This document shows positions 24,800-34,267 of a stretch of DNA of 64,000 bases, piece by piece. Numbering within the stretch: position 1 is the first letter of the stretch; every line of letters begins with the position of its first letter. The notes under the pieces were generated by a model. It was not told where the DNA came from and made no database searches. It worked only from the letters and a program-made list of their open reading frames with translations. A program made the translations under genes and the position numbers. The DNA comes from G965222505 sp965222505 (GTDB lineage: Bacteria; Bacteroidota; Rhodothermia; Rhodothermales; DATKEJ01): the NCBI GenBank assembly GCA_965222505.1, contig OZ244956.1, positions 4,402,001 to 4,466,000 of the forward strand. Direction: 5' to 3'.

Positions 24800-25372
24800 A
24801 TGCCCACAACCTTGACCCCCCAACAGCTTTACCGCAAAAAAGTATCGGGTGAGTCGGTGTTTCCTGATGAGGCCGATCAGATTCACCGCCACGTTATTGC
24901 CGTGCGGATTGAAAACAGCATTGGTGCCCTGAACCGGGTGGCCAATTTGTTCTCGGCCCGTGGGTTTAACCTCGAAAGCGTGGCCGTCGGTGAAACCGAA
25001 ACGCCGGATGTTTCCCGCATGACGCTCGTCACCACCGGAAACGACCGGATCATCGGGCAGGTGCTGCGCCAACTCAACAATCTGGTCGATACCCTGCAAG
25101 TGGACGACCTGACGGAAGGCGAATGCGTTGAGCGCGAACTGGCCCTGATCAACGTGGCCTATACCTCGGCCACCCGTCCAGAGATCATGGACACCGTCCA
25201 GATTTTCCGGGGCAACGTGGTCAACATCACGCCGACCGCCCTCACGGTTGAACTCACCGGCCCACCCTCCAAAATAAACGCCTTCATCGGTCTGATGAAA
25301 CCCCATGGGATATCGGATGTGGCCCGTAGCGGTCGGGTGGCCCTGAGCCGTGAACTGGCTTTTGAATCCTAA
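24800..25372 (+). CDS. ilvN: acetolactate synthase small (regulatory) subunit
   Basis: This 190-residue protein has an N-terminal ACT domain at about 30-105 (IAVRIENSIGALNRVANLFS, then RGFNLESVAVGETETPDVSR) that binds valine in the family, and the ALS small-subunit C-terminal domain (about 115-185, MDTVQIFRGNVVNITPTALT). It starts two bases after ilvB, so the two subunits are translationally linked. Confidence 0.95.
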   Translation: MPTTLTPQQLYRKKVSGESVFPDEADQIHRHVIAVRIENSIGALNRVANLFSARGFNLESVAVGETETPDVSRMTLVTTGNDRIIGQVLRQLNNLVDTLQVDDLTEGECVERELALINVAYTSATRPEIMDTVQIFRGNVVNITPTALTVELTGPPSKINAFIGLMKPHGISDVARSGRVALSRELAFES

Positions 25373-25405
25373 ACCCAACCTGTTTACACCGCAAAGAGAA
25401 ACGAT

Positions 25406-26428
25406 ATGAAAATGCACTATGAAGCCGACCTCGGCATCATCCAGGGAAAAAAAGTAGCCGTGATCGGATACGGCAGCCAGGGCCATGCCCATGCGCTGAA
25501 CCTGCATGAGAGTGGCGTAGACGTGACGGTCGGGCTACGGGAAGGATCGGCTTCGGCAGAGGCCGCTGTGGCACAGGGGCTGACGGTTCGCGGCATCGCT
25601 GAGGCTACGGCCTGGGCCGATGTGGTGATGATCCTCATCCCGGACCAACATCAAAAGCGGGTCTACGATGCCGATATCGAACCCAACCTGCGGCCCGGAC
25701 AGGCCCTTGCATTTGGGCACGGCTTTAATGTCCACTACGGACGGATCGTACCGCCTGCCGATGTGGATGTGTTTATGGTTGCACCCAAATCACCGGGGCA
25801 TCTGGTGCGCCGCACCTACACCGAAGGCAAAGGTGTACCCTGTCTCCTGGCGATTGCCCAGGATGCCACGGGTGGGGCGTTCGACCTTGCGCTGAGTTAT
25901 GCCAAGGGCATCGGCGGGACCCGCGCCGGGGTGATCGAAACGAACTTCAAGGACGAAACAGAAACCGACCTCTTCGGCGAACAGGCCGTGCTCTGTGGCG
26001 GTTCGGAAGCGCTGATCAAGGCCGGGTTCGAGACACTCGTTGAAGCTGGATATCCGCCGGAACTGGCCTACTTTGAAGTCCTTCACGAACTGAAACTCAT
26101 TGTGGACCTCTACTATGAAGGCGGGCTGGCCTACATGAACTATTCCGTGAGTGATACGGCAGAGTACGGTAACTACAGCCGGGGGCCACGTGTGATCGGG
26201 GCTGCTGTGAAGGCCGAAATGAAGAAGATTCTGGAGGAAGTGCAATCCGGTGCATTCGCCCGCGAATGGATTGAAGAATGTGATGCGGGTTGGCCAAACA
26301 TGAACAAACTCCGGCAAGCCTCCCGGACACATCCCCTGGAAAAAGTGGGTAAAAAACTGCGCGGGATGATGGCCTGGTTGCGCAAGCCCGAAACGGTCTT
26401 CGCCGAAGAAACCCCTGTAGAGGTTTAG
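25406..26428 (+). CDS. ilvC: ketol-acid reductoisomerase
   Basis: This 340-residue class I enzyme isomerises and reduces acetolactate. The nucleotide-binding loop is VIGYGSQGHAHALNLHESGV, followed by LREGSASAEAA whose Arg/Ser residues suggest NADPH use. Metal-binding acidic residues lie in DLFGEQAVLCGG and in the ELKLIVDLYYEGGLAYMNYS helix. Length matches the short class I form. Confidence 0.97.
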   Translation: MKMHYEADLGIIQGKKVAVIGYGSQGHAHALNLHESGVDVTVGLREGSASAEAAVAQGLTVRGIAEATAWADVVMILIPDQHQKRVYDADIEPNLRPGQALAFGHGFNVHYGRIVPPADVDVFMVAPKSPGHLVRRTYTEGKGVPCLLAIAQDATGGAFDLALSYAKGIGGTRAGVIETNFKDETETDLFGEQAVLCGGSEALIKAGFETLVEAGYPPELAYFEVLHELKLIVDLYYEGGLAYMNYSVSDTAEYGNYSRGPRVIGAAVKAEMKKILEEVQSGAFAREWIEECDAGWPNMNKLRQASRTHPLEKVGKKLRGMMAWLRKPETVFAEETPVEV

Positions 26429-26430
26429 CA

Positions 26431-27525
26431 ATGCCCACATCCGAGACCTCATATCGGATTGTAGTCTTGCCCGGCGACGGCATCGGGCCGGACGTCACAG
26501 TGGCGATGCAGCAGGTGCTGGATGCTGTGGCGGATGCCTACGGGTTCACGCTGGACTGGCACACCCACCTGATGGGGGGTGCTGCGCTGGATGCCTGTAG
26601 CAAACCGTTGCCTGCCGAAACGCTGGGTGCCTGCCTGCAATCTGATGCCGTGTTCCTGGGAGCCGTGGGCGGCCCGGCCTGGGACGACCGCACCGGAGCC
26701 GAACGCCCGGAGGCTGGATTGTTGCAGTTGCGGAAAGCGCTTGGGGTCTATGCCAACCTGCGGCCCGTTGTGGTGTCGGATAGCCTGACCACGGCCTCGC
26801 CCCTGAAAGCCGAGCGCATCGCCGGGGTAGACCTCCTGGTGGTCCGCGAGTTAACGGGGGGAATCTATTTTGGCCCCTCGGCCAGGCAGGAAGACGCTGC
26901 CGAAAGCACGATGGTGTACCGTACCGATGAAATTGAACGGGTGGCGCATGTGGCTTTCGAATGGGCTGAGCGCCGGAACGGACGGGTGACATCGGTGGAC
27001 AAGGCCAACGTACTGGCCGTTTCCCAGCATTGGCGGGCCGTGGTCACTGAACTGCACCGGACGCGCTATCCGCACCTTGTGCTGGACCATCTGTACGTAG
27101 ACAATGCCGCGATGCAACTGGTGCGCGACCCCCGGCAATTCGATGTCCTGCTCACCGGCAATCTGTTCGGGGACATCCTCTCCGATCTGGCTGCTGCATT
27201 GCCCGGATCACTTGGTCTTTTACCTTCGGCCAGTCTGGGTGGCACCGTTGGGTTGTTTGAACCCGTCCACGGGAGCGCACCCGATTTGGCCGGAACCGGC
27301 AAGGCCAATCCCGTAGCAGCCATTCAGAGCGGGGCCATGATGCTTGATGCGCTGGGGCAGTCGGGAGCCGCCCATGCGGTTCGGCGGGGCGTTGCACAAG
27401 CCCTTGAGGCCGGGTACCGAACAGCTGATTTGGTTTTGGAAGGAGAGGCCCCCGTCACTACGTCCCGTATGGCAGGCCTTATCACTCAATACACCACTGC
27501 ACCCGCAGAAACTTCAATGGTTTGA
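26431..27525 (+). CDS. leuB: 3-isopropylmalate dehydrogenase
   Basis: This 364-residue enzyme oxidises and decarboxylates 3-isopropylmalate in leucine synthesis. The substrate motif is RELTGGIYFGPSARQEDAAE, and the catalytic Tyr/Lys/Asp triad lies in DTMVYRTDEIERVAHVAFEW-type context, DKANVL and LFGDILSDLAAALPGSLGLL. The NAD site (FEPVHGSAPDLAGTGKANPV) is intact. It starts two bases after ilvC. Confidence 0.96.
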   Translation: MPTSETSYRIVVLPGDGIGPDVTVAMQQVLDAVADAYGFTLDWHTHLMGGAALDACSKPLPAETLGACLQSDAVFLGAVGGPAWDDRTGAERPEAGLLQLRKALGVYANLRPVVVSDSLTTASPLKAERIAGVDLLVVRELTGGIYFGPSARQEDAAESTMVYRTDEIERVAHVAFEWAERRNGRVTSVDKANVLAVSQHWRAVVTELHRTRYPHLVLDHLYVDNAAMQLVRDPRQFDVLLTGNLFGDILSDLAAALPGSLGLLPSASLGGTVGLFEPVHGSAPDLAGTGKANPVAAIQSGAMMLDALGQSGAAHAVRRGVAQALEAGYRTADLVLEGEAPVTTSRMAGLITQYTTAPAETSMV

Positions 27526-27539
27526 ATACCTCAATATCC

Positions 27540-29156
27540 ATGAACGACACCAATCGCATACTGATTTTTGATACCACCCTGCGCGATGGCGAGCAGGCCC
27601 CCGGTGGGGCGATGACCGTCCCCGAAAAAATTGAACTGGCCCACCAACTGGCAAAGCTAGGGGTCGATATCATCGAAGCCGGATTCCCGATTTCCTCACC
27701 TGCCCAGGCCGAGGCCGTGCAGCGTATTACGGCTGAGGTGGAAGGTCCGGTTATTTGTGCCCTCGCCCGGGCCACCGAAGCCGACATCCACGCTGCCGGA
27801 AAGGCCCTGGAAGGCGGGGCCAAAACCCGCATCCACACCTTCATCGCTACCAGTGACATTCACCTGAAAAGCAAGTTCGGGCATGATCGCTACGGTGAGA
27901 CCCTCGCTGAAAAGCGCGAAACCATCAAACGCATGGCCGCCGAAGCCATCCGTCTGGCCCACAGCTACACCGACGATGTCGAATTCAGCGCAGAGGATGC
28001 CGGACGGACGGACCCGGCCTACCTCTGCGAGGTGGTGCAAACGGCTGTCAATGCCGGGGCCACGACCATCAACATCCCGGACACGACCGGCTACTGCATG
28101 CCGACGGAATACGCCGCCCTGTTTAAGACCATCCAACAGGAATGCACCCTGCCGGGAGGTGTTGTGCTTTCCGCCCATTGCCATGACGACCTCGGCCTTG
28201 CGGTTGCCAATTCCATTGCGGCCATTGGGGCTGGCGTGCGGCAGATTGAGTGTACGATCAACGGCATCGGCGAGCGGGCAGGCAATGCAGCCCTCGAAGA
28301 AATAGCGATGGCCCTGAATGTTCGGGCTGATCGTTTGGGGAAACACACCGGCATCGTCCCAAAGCTGTTGACCGAGACCAGTCGGATGGTCTCCACATTC
28401 ACCCATTTTGTGGTGCAGGCCAACAAGGCCATCGTTGGAGAAAACGCCTTCAGCCATGAAGCCGGGATTCACCAGGATGGTGTACTGAAACGCCGCGACA
28501 CCTACGAGATTATGCGGGCCGAAGATGTAGGCCAGACCACGGAGTCCATTCGGCTTGGTCGGCACTCCGGGCGGCACGGCTTGTTCAGCCGTCTCAAGAA
28601 ACTCAACCTGGACGTCTCCACAGACGATCAGGATGATGTATACCGCCGGTTCCTGGCCCTGGCCGACCGCAAAAAAGAAATTCACGACCAAGACCTGTTT
28701 CACCTGATTCATCAAACCGACCCAACCATGACGACCCCGCACTTTACCCTCGAAAGCATGCGCGTATCCGTAGGTACTGCAACCGATCCGGAAGCCTACG
28801 TACAGGTTCGACACGTTCGCACCGACCAGGTACGCGAAGCCACCGCTACCGGAGACGGCCCGGTTGATGCGCTCTACCGCGCCATCGACCATGCCATCAA
28901 CGAATCCCACACGTTGGTGGACTATTCCATTCGTTCGGTGTCCGAGGGGGCCGATGCCCTGGGTGAGGTGGCCGTCCTGATCAGCTACGGTGGCCCGTGC
29001 TTCTCCGGCAAAGCCTGTAGCACCGACGTCTTGCAAGCCTCCGCCGAAGCCTACGTTCACGCCCTGAATGGCCTCGCCTCCTTCCGCGGCGGCGAAGAAC
29101 CGGTCAAGTTCGTGCAGGAAAGCATCATGCAAGCCTTCCAAATGGGACACGCCTAA
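27540..29156 (+). CDS. leuA: 2-isopropylmalate synthase
   Basis: This 538-residue enzyme makes the first committed step of leucine synthesis. The catalytic domain begins FDTTLRDGEQAPGGAMTV and has the metal-binding SAHCHDDLGLAVANSIAAIG. The C-terminal region (about 410-530, ending CSTDVLQASAEAYVHALNGL) is the LeuA dimer domain that binds leucine for feedback inhibition. I chose the ATG at 27540; a TTG at 27522 that overlaps the leuB stop is a possible earlier start. Confidence 0.95.
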   Translation: MNDTNRILIFDTTLRDGEQAPGGAMTVPEKIELAHQLAKLGVDIIEAGFPISSPAQAEAVQRITAEVEGPVICALARATEADIHAAGKALEGGAKTRIHTFIATSDIHLKSKFGHDRYGETLAEKRETIKRMAAEAIRLAHSYTDDVEFSAEDAGRTDPAYLCEVVQTAVNAGATTINIPDTTGYCMPTEYAALFKTIQQECTLPGGVVLSAHCHDDLGLAVANSIAAIGAGVRQIECTINGIGERAGNAALEEIAMALNVRADRLGKHTGIVPKLLTETSRMVSTFTHFVVQANKAIVGENAFSHEAGIHQDGVLKRRDTYEIMRAEDVGQTTESIRLGRHSGRHGLFSRLKKLNLDVSTDDQDDVYRRFLALADRKKEIHDQDLFHLIHQTDPTMTTPHFTLESMRVSVGTATDPEAYVQVRHVRTDQVREATATGDGPVDALYRAIDHAINESHTLVDYSIRSVSEGADALGEVAVLISYGGPCFSGKACSTDVLQASAEAYVHALNGLASFRGGEEPVKFVQESIMQAFQMGHA

Positions 29157-29305
29157 CGTTCTACGTGCGACGTTCTACGTTTCTCGTGCTTTGATGCCCA
29201 ACGTTGATTCCCGACGTGGCTGGATTGAAACAAGCCGGCATCAAGGACCACTACGTGACGTGTGAGCCGGAGAAACGTAGAACGTAGAACATCGCACGTA
29301 GAACA
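29157..29305. repeat. heptamer-arm element D1 between leuA and leuC
   Basis: Left arm 29157-29191 is five 7-bp units (CGTTCTA, CGTGCGA, CGTTCTA, CGTTTCT, CGTGCTT). Right arm 29271-29305 is five inverted units (AGAAACG, TAGAACG, TAGAACA, TCGCACG, TAGAACA). The core is 79 bp and shows no gene. It starts at the base after the leuA stop and ends ten bases before the leuC ATG, splitting the operon. Confidence 0.85.
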
Positions 29306-29315
29306 AACCAATCAC

Positions 29316-30608
29316 ATGACCATAACCGAAAAAATATTGGCGCGGCATGCCGGGCGTGACCGTGTGGTGCCGGGTGAAAACATCTGGGTGGATGTGGACG
29401 TGCTGATGACGCATGATGTGTGCGGCCCGCCGACCATCGACATCTTCAAACGCGAGTTTGGAGCCGATGCCAAAGTGTGGGACAAGGACAAACTCGTCAT
29501 CTTACCGGACCATTATATCTTTACGGCAGACGTTCATGCCAATCGCAATGTGGAACTCCTGAGGACCTTTGCTGCCGAGCAGGAATTGCCGCATTATTAC
29601 GACGTTGGCACAGACCGGTATAAAGGGGTCTGCCACATCGCTCTGGCCGAGGAAGGGTTCAACCGACCCGGCTCCGTGCTGTTTGGCACCGATAGCCATA
29701 CCTGCACCTCCGGGGCCTTCGGGCTGTTTTCGACCGGTGTAGGCAATACCGATGCCGCCCTCATTATGGGCACCGGCAAAATTTGGGTGCGGGTGCCGGA
29801 AACCATGCGCTTCGTGTTCGAGGGTGAATTACCCCCGTACCTGATGGCCAAGGACCTCATCCTGACGATCATCGGAGACATTGGCTGCGATGGCGGTACC
29901 TACCGGACGCTGGAATTTGACGGCGAAGCCGTATACGGTCTGTCGATGCAAGAGCGCATGACGCTCACCAATATGGCCATTGAGGCCGGGGGCAAAAACG
30001 GGATCATCCCACCGGACGATGCAACGTTCGAATACGTACGGGAACGCACCATGGCGACGTTTGAACCGGTCTACGGCGATGCTGATGCCCGGTACCATTC
30101 GGAGCGGGTATACAACGTGGCCGAGATGGAACCGGTGGTTGCCAAACCGCACCGGCCAGACAACAAGGCCGGGGTGAGTGAAGTGGCCGGGACGAAGCTG
30201 GACCGGGCCTACATCGGCAGTTGTACGGGGGGCAAGCTGGAAGATTTTGAAGCCGCAGCGCGGGTGTTGAAGGGGCAGGCCGTAAAGATGGATACCTATG
30301 TGGTGCCGGCCAGTACGGAAGTTTCCCGGAAGATGCATGAGCAGACGATTGACGGGGTGAGCCTGTGGGACGTGTTTATCCAGGCCGGGTGCAAGATGGG
30401 CCACGCCAGTTGCGGAGCCTGCCTCGGCGGACCGGTGGACACGTTCGGTCGGACGCACGGCACCGAGCGGGTGATCTCCACCACCAATCGCAATTTCCCC
30501 GGGCGGATGGGCTCCAAGCAATCCGCCGTTTACCTGGCCTCCCCGCTGACGGTGGCCGCATCGGCGCTTACGGGCGTCATCACTGATCCACGGGAGGTAT
30601 TGGCATGA
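29316..30608 (+). CDS. leuC: 3-isopropylmalate dehydratase large subunit
   Basis: This 430-residue aconitase-family protein forms isopropylmalate isomerase with LeuD. Cluster-binding Cys residues lie in the GSVLFGTDSHTCTSGAFGLF region, in IGSCTGGKLEDFEAAARVLK and in GHASCGACLGGPVDTFGRT. It is shorter than the about 465-residue enterobacterial LeuC and resembles the short (archaeal/HacA-like) type. The ATG at 29316 is chosen because upstream sequence is the D1 repeat. Overlaps leuD by four bases. Confidence 0.95.
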   Translation: MTITEKILARHAGRDRVVPGENIWVDVDVLMTHDVCGPPTIDIFKREFGADAKVWDKDKLVILPDHYIFTADVHANRNVELLRTFAAEQELPHYYDVGTDRYKGVCHIALAEEGFNRPGSVLFGTDSHTCTSGAFGLFSTGVGNTDAALIMGTGKIWVRVPETMRFVFEGELPPYLMAKDLILTIIGDIGCDGGTYRTLEFDGEAVYGLSMQERMTLTNMAIEAGGKNGIIPPDDATFEYVRERTMATFEPVYGDADARYHSERVYNVAEMEPVVAKPHRPDNKAGVSEVAGTKLDRAYIGSCTGGKLEDFEAAARVLKGQAVKMDTYVVPASTEVSRKMHEQTIDGVSLWDVFIQAGCKMGHASCGACLGGPVDTFGRTHGTERVISTTNRNFPGRMGSKQSAVYLASPLTVAASALTGVITDPREVLA

Positions 30609-31165
30609 AACCCATCATTAAAGGCCTGGCCTACGTCGTTGGCGATGCCGTAGATACCGACCAGATCATACCGGCCTCCCATCTGGTGTACAGTCTGACG
30701 GTGCCGGAAGAGCGAAAAATGTATGGCCGTTTCGCCATGAGCGGCGTTCCCGAAGCCGGGCAAGGATTGCCTTTCGGTCATCGGCCCTTTACCGAGCCGG
30801 AAGCCTTTGAAAGTGCCTATACCATCGTCGTGGGTGGTTCCAATTTTGGATGTGGGTCCTCGCGAGAGCATGCCCCGTTTGCCCTTCGGGAAGCCGGGTG
30901 TGAAGCCGTCGTTGCCGAAAGCTATGCCCGAATTTTCTACCGGAATGCGATTGATGGTGGGTTTCTGGTCCCGTTTGAGACGCGCATCAAACTCAATGAA
31001 CGCATCCGCACCGGCGATGCACTCGAAATCGACACCGCCCTCGGTCAACTCACCAACCACACCACGGGCGAATCCTTTTTGTTAAATCCGCTGGGGGATG
31101 TGGCCGATATTCTTCGGGCTGGCAATGTGTTTGAATATGCGCGGCAGGCCGGGTTGATGGGGTGA
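30605..31165 (+). CDS. leuD: 3-isopropylmalate dehydratase small subunit
   Basis: This 186-residue swivel-domain subunit pairs with LeuC. It has DTDQIIPASHL near the start and the hallmark VVGGSNFGCGSSREHAPFAL, followed by SYARIFYRNAIDGGFLVPFE. The overlapping ATGA with leuC supports coupled translation. It is the last gene of the branched-chain operon; the region after it holds repeat F2. Confidence 0.95.
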   Translation: MKPIIKGLAYVVGDAVDTDQIIPASHLVYSLTVPEERKMYGRFAMSGVPEAGQGLPFGHRPFTEPEAFESAYTIVVGGSNFGCGSSREHAPFALREAGCEAVVAESYARIFYRNAIDGGFLVPFETRIKLNERIRTGDALEIDTALGQLTNHTTGESFLLNPLGDVADILRAGNVFEYARQAGLMG

Positions 31166-31186
31166 AGGAGGGCTCACTTCGTTCGC

Positions 31187-31325
31187 GGGGGTTGGACTCG
31201 CTGCGCTCGTCGGGGGTTGGCTCGCTTCGCTCGCGGTTGTTCTTGCCATAATTCAGAATCAACCCGTAAGCGAAGCGTTCCACCTAACGACCGCAGGGAG
31301 CCGATCCCGTTCCAGAGCGAAACCC
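31187..31325 (+). repeat. dispersed repeat F2
   Basis: The reverse complement of this segment matches F1 (19676-19815). Shared blocks are GGGGGTTGG with CTCGCT and CGCTCG, CGCTCGCGGTT, CGTAAGCGAA, CACCTAACGACC and GAGCGAAACCCG. It lies between convergent leuD and the glycosyltransferase, and its short stems could act as bidirectional termination signals. Confidence 0.7.
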
Positions 31326-31344
31326 GTCCAAAGGAGCTGGTGAT

Positions 31345-32058
31345 TTACCCCGTGTCTGATGCCACATCCGGTACACCGGGATACGCATAAAAACGTTGCA
31401 ATCTTTGCGGCGAAACCCCCAGGTTGTGAAGCGTCCACAGGGAGAGGTTGCGAAGCTGTTGGCGGACCGGGCCATGCCGTTCAAAACGCCGCGCCGAGGT
31501 GGTGACTGTCAGTGGTAAATAGGCCAGCCGACCGGGATGCAGGTGGAGGCGGCGGAAGAAATCCAGGTCCTCAAAAATACCCTGATCTGGAAAGCCTCCT
31601 ATGGCCTCAAAGACCTTGCGTCGTACAAAGATGGCCCGGTCGCCGAACACCATACGGTGCCATGGCCAGCGGGTGCAGCGCCCATAAAACCGATAGGTCC
31701 ACCCAGCCCGGTCAAAGCCCAATCGGAAGCACCCGCCTTTAACCGCTGGGTTTGTCAGGGCCGTGTGTACGGCGTTCAGGGCATCTGGGGGCAGGAGGGT
31801 GTCGGCATGCAGAAAGAGCAGCACATTGCCTGTAGAGGCCCGCGCCCCGGAGTTCATCTGGGCTGCCCGTCCACGTTCAGACCGAAGAACACGGGTGTTA
31901 CCTGCTGCCAGAACACACGTTTGATCCGTCGATCCACCATCGACTACGACCACCTCTGCCGGTACCTGCTGTGCCGCCACACCCGCCAGTGTATCCGCAA
32001 TACACGTCGCTTCATTCAGGGTGGGGATAATGATGGAAATGGTTCGTGGTACGCTCAC
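31345..32058 (-). CDS. GT2 glycosyltransferase (TIGR04283-like)
   Basis: This 237-residue protein starts at a GTG (VSVPRTISIIIPTLNEATCI). It has the GT-A nucleotide-sugar site (EVVVVDGGSTDQTCVLA), the metal D-x-D equivalent (LLFLHADTLLPPDALN) and the C-terminal GIFEDLDFFRRL acceptor motif. The combination matches the TIGR04283 family of soluble GT2 enzymes. I put the start at GTG 32058 because the longer frame upstream runs through repeat E1 and lacks homology. Confidence 0.85.
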   Translation of the reverse strand: MSVPRTISIIIPTLNEATCIADTLAGVAAQQVPAEVVVVDGGSTDQTCVLAAGNTRVLRSERGRAAQMNSGARASTGNVLLFLHADTLLPPDALNAVHTALTNPAVKGGCFRLGFDRAGWTYRFYGRCTRWPWHRMVFGDRAIFVRRKVFEAIGGFPDQGIFEDLDFFRRLHLHPGRLAYLPLTVTTSARRFERHGPVRQQLRNLSLWTLHNLGVSPQRLQRFYAYPGVPDVASDTG

Positions 32059-32073
32059 TTTGTTCGCTTTATT

Positions 32074-32147
32074 TGTTCGTGGTCCATAGTCCGTGGTCCG
32101 TTGTAGGTTTGTTTCCGAAGTATACAACGGACCACGGACAACGAGCG
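32074..32147. repeat. heptamer-arm element E1 upstream of the glycosyltransferase
   Basis: Left units are TGTTCGT, GGTCCAT, AGTCCGT and GGTCCGT; after a core of about 25 bp (32102-32126) the right units are ACGGACC, ACGGACA and a degenerate ACGAGCG. Units of this family reappear as a single arm at 39111-39138. In gene sense it ends 15 bases before the GTG start at 32058. Confidence 0.7.
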
Positions 32148-32270
32148 AGCACCCGAGCGTTGTTCCGCTGTGCGGCTTATCTGTACTTCCGCGAGCGGAC
32201 AACTGACCCGCGAGCGGCCTCAGCATTCTCCCACTTTGTGGCCCAAAAACCTGTGGCCGCGAGTGTACCC

Positions 32271-33137
32271 TCACCAATACATCAGCTTCATACAGAAGAC
32301 GGAGCCGCCAGCTTTCAGGAATTCGTTGGTCTCGTGTTCAAGGACGGTATATCCGGCGTTTTCCAGTTGTTGAACGGTTTCCGTGCAGCCGGACTGGATG
32401 AGTACATGGGTGCCGTCCGGGCTGTGGGCGTTACAGGAAAACAGGGTTCGGGCCTCGTCCTCAGGAGCAACCAGGATCCGGTCGAACATCCGGTTGATCA
32501 GGGCCAGTCCTTCATCGGTGAAAGCTTCTCGGCAGATGAGGGCGGTCTGTTCGTCCAGCAGGCAGAGGCAGGTGTCGAGGTGATAAAAATCAGGATCATG
32601 CAGTTCGAGCATGAGGATGGGTACCTCCAGCACATCGGACAGATACGTGTAGGTGGACGAATCTGTGCGGAAGCCGTATCCGCCCCAGAGGAGCCGACGG
32701 CCCGGATGCCAGAGGGCATCCCCCATGCCTTCAAAATCGCCCGTGTCCGTGGGGAGGGCATGCGTGAGGTATCCTGCATCCGAAAAAAACGCTTGGTAAT
32801 GATCTACCTCGGCTTTGCGTTCCGGGGCATGCATGTGGCTGAGCACCACCCCTTCGCGACCGTCCGGCAGTATGAAAGGGAGGGTCTGGTTGGCGCAGAA
32901 GACCATGTCCGGCAAGGCGGGTTGCCCATCGAGAGTGTGTACATTAAAGCCTAGGTGCCGGTAGGTGTTGTAGAGGGCATTCCATTGGGCATGTGCCACA
33001 TGCGGGTTCACCGAGCCGATATTCTCGGCCATGTGGGGATTGATCACATAGGCCACTTCAAAGTGGGCCGGTGTGGTCATCAATACGTTGTTCGGGCGGG
33101 GGAGCACCGGTAGATCGGACAAGGTCACGTCGTGCAT
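32271..33137 (-). CDS. amidinotransferase/DDAH-like guanidino-group hydrolase
   Basis: This 288-residue protein belongs to the arginine deiminase-type beta-alpha propeller superfamily. Visible catalytic elements are PDMVFCANQTLPFILPDGRE, the acidic TGDFEGMGDALWHPGRRLL, HLDTCLCLLDEQT with the catalytic His, and the nucleophilic Cys near the end (KAGGSVFCMKLMYW). This suggests hydrolysis of arginine, methylarginine or a related guanidino compound, but the substrate cannot be set from sequence. An alternative ATG at 33191 would add 18 residues. The glycosyltransferase is 212 bp downstream. Confidence 0.85.
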   Translation of the reverse strand: MHDVTLSDLPVLPRPNNVLMTTPAHFEVAYVINPHMAENIGSVNPHVAHAQWNALYNTYRHLGFNVHTLDGQPALPDMVFCANQTLPFILPDGREGVVLSHMHAPERKAEVDHYQAFFSDAGYLTHALPTDTGDFEGMGDALWHPGRRLLWGGYGFRTDSSTYTYLSDVLEVPILMLELHDPDFYHLDTCLCLLDEQTALICREAFTDEGLALINRMFDRILVAPEDEARTLFSCNAHSPDGTHVLIQSGCTETVQQLENAGYTVLEHETNEFLKAGGSVFCMKLMYW

Positions 33138-33231
33138 GGAGGAGGAAGAGGTAAGCAAGAACGGATACCAAATCGATGGTGATTGAATCATGCCCGGCAA
33201 GGGGCGGCGCAAAATAAAAAAAAGAAGCCAT

Positions 33232-33264
33232 AAAAAAAGGCCCCTGCCAATGACAGGAGCCTTT
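33232..33264 (-). terminator. intrinsic terminator after the lipoprotein gene
   Basis: Read on the minus strand, AAAGGCTCCTG pairs with CAGGGGCCTTT (one mismatch), with a small loop, and is followed by a run of seven T. This is a strong Rho-independent terminator 24 bases after the lipoprotein stop, isolating it from the DDAH-like gene. Confidence 0.88.
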
Positions 33265-33287
33265 GATCATCGAAAAAGTTTACTCGC

Positions 33288-34259
33288 TCAATGGTGCTTC
33301 ATTTCCGTCAGGACACCTTCATCGACGAAGGCTTGCACCCGGACGCCGTCGCCACGGGTTTTGATGCTGATGCCATCCAGCGTGCGGAGCATAGCCTCGT
33401 TTTGCTTGCTGGACATCTTCATCCCGGCAACCATGCCGCGCATGGCATCGGCCATGTCTTCGGCATCGACCCCATCACGGGTGGTCAGTTGAACGTCGAT
33501 ATCCAGGCCGTTGCGCTCGAAGCCGGTGGAGACCACCACATCCTCAACCATACGGCTGATTTGATCCATCTGGTGATCGCCATCGTTCTGCTGGTGTTTG
33601 CCGGTAAACGGATGTTGCATCACCACCCAGGCCCCGTCGGTCCGGGCCACTTTCCCGATGAGGCGCATCACGTCGGCATTTTGATCGAGGGCCATGCCCT
33701 GGCCATCCAGCCGGTCCAGCATTTCAACGATGCCGTCAAATGAGGTGGCCGCGACCAGCATTTCATCGTTGACCGGGGCGAAGAACATTTCGTCTCGGCC
33801 CCCTTCTTCGGCGGGGTGATAGATGGTTGTGCTTTTGTAGGTATCCGTGAGCAGTTCGTTGTCCAGTTTTTCATTGAGGTAGGCCGTCAGGCGGCCCTGG
33901 TCAAAGTTGGCATACACAACGAGGTTGGCTTCTGGATGGGCATCGTCCGGGCCGCTCATGCTGACGTACACTTCCCGGACATCCTCACGCGGGTCAAAGC
34001 CGGTGAGTTCAATAAACTCATCGAACCGGGCCTGGAGTTCGCCATCGAGTTGGGCCTGGTTGAGCCATTCATCAGCCAGGTGTTCCTGATAGGCCGTTTC
34101 AACGTCGAGTGCCCCGACGATGCGTACATCGGCTGGCAACACCTCAAAAGCAGTCTTGGCTTGCAAGGTCATCTCCGCCGGTTGGCTGAGTTCGGATTCG
34201 CAGCCCATGAGCAGCAAAAAGGCCAGCGGCAGGACCAAAATGGAGCGGTAGATACGCAT
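33288..34259 (-). CDS. putative lipoprotein of unknown function
   Basis: This 323-residue protein has a lipoprotein signal (LVLPLAFLLLMGC, Cys at about residue 19), so it is probably lipid-anchored to the envelope. The mature protein starts ESELSQPAEM and has several alternating beta and helix stretches with no recognised domain. A Met/His/Gln-rich stretch (TGKHQQNDGDHQMDQISRM) is seen near residue 220. It is the last gene of the group that starts with the ParA/CHAD pair and the ABC exporter, and a strong terminator follows. Confidence 0.8.
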   Translation of the reverse strand: MRIYRSILVLPLAFLLLMGCESELSQPAEMTLQAKTAFEVLPADVRIVGALDVETAYQEHLADEWLNQAQLDGELQARFDEFIELTGFDPREDVREVYVSMSGPDDAHPEANLVVYANFDQGRLTAYLNEKLDNELLTDTYKSTTIYHPAEEGGRDEMFFAPVNDEMLVAATSFDGIVEMLDRLDGQGMALDQNADVMRLIGKVARTDGAWVVMQHPFTGKHQQNDGDHQMDQISRMVEDVVVSTGFERNGLDIDVQLTTRDGVDAEDMADAMRGMVAGMKMSSKQNEAMLRTLDGISIKTRGDGVRVQAFVDEGVLTEMKHH

Positions 34260-34267
34260 GGTTAGTT

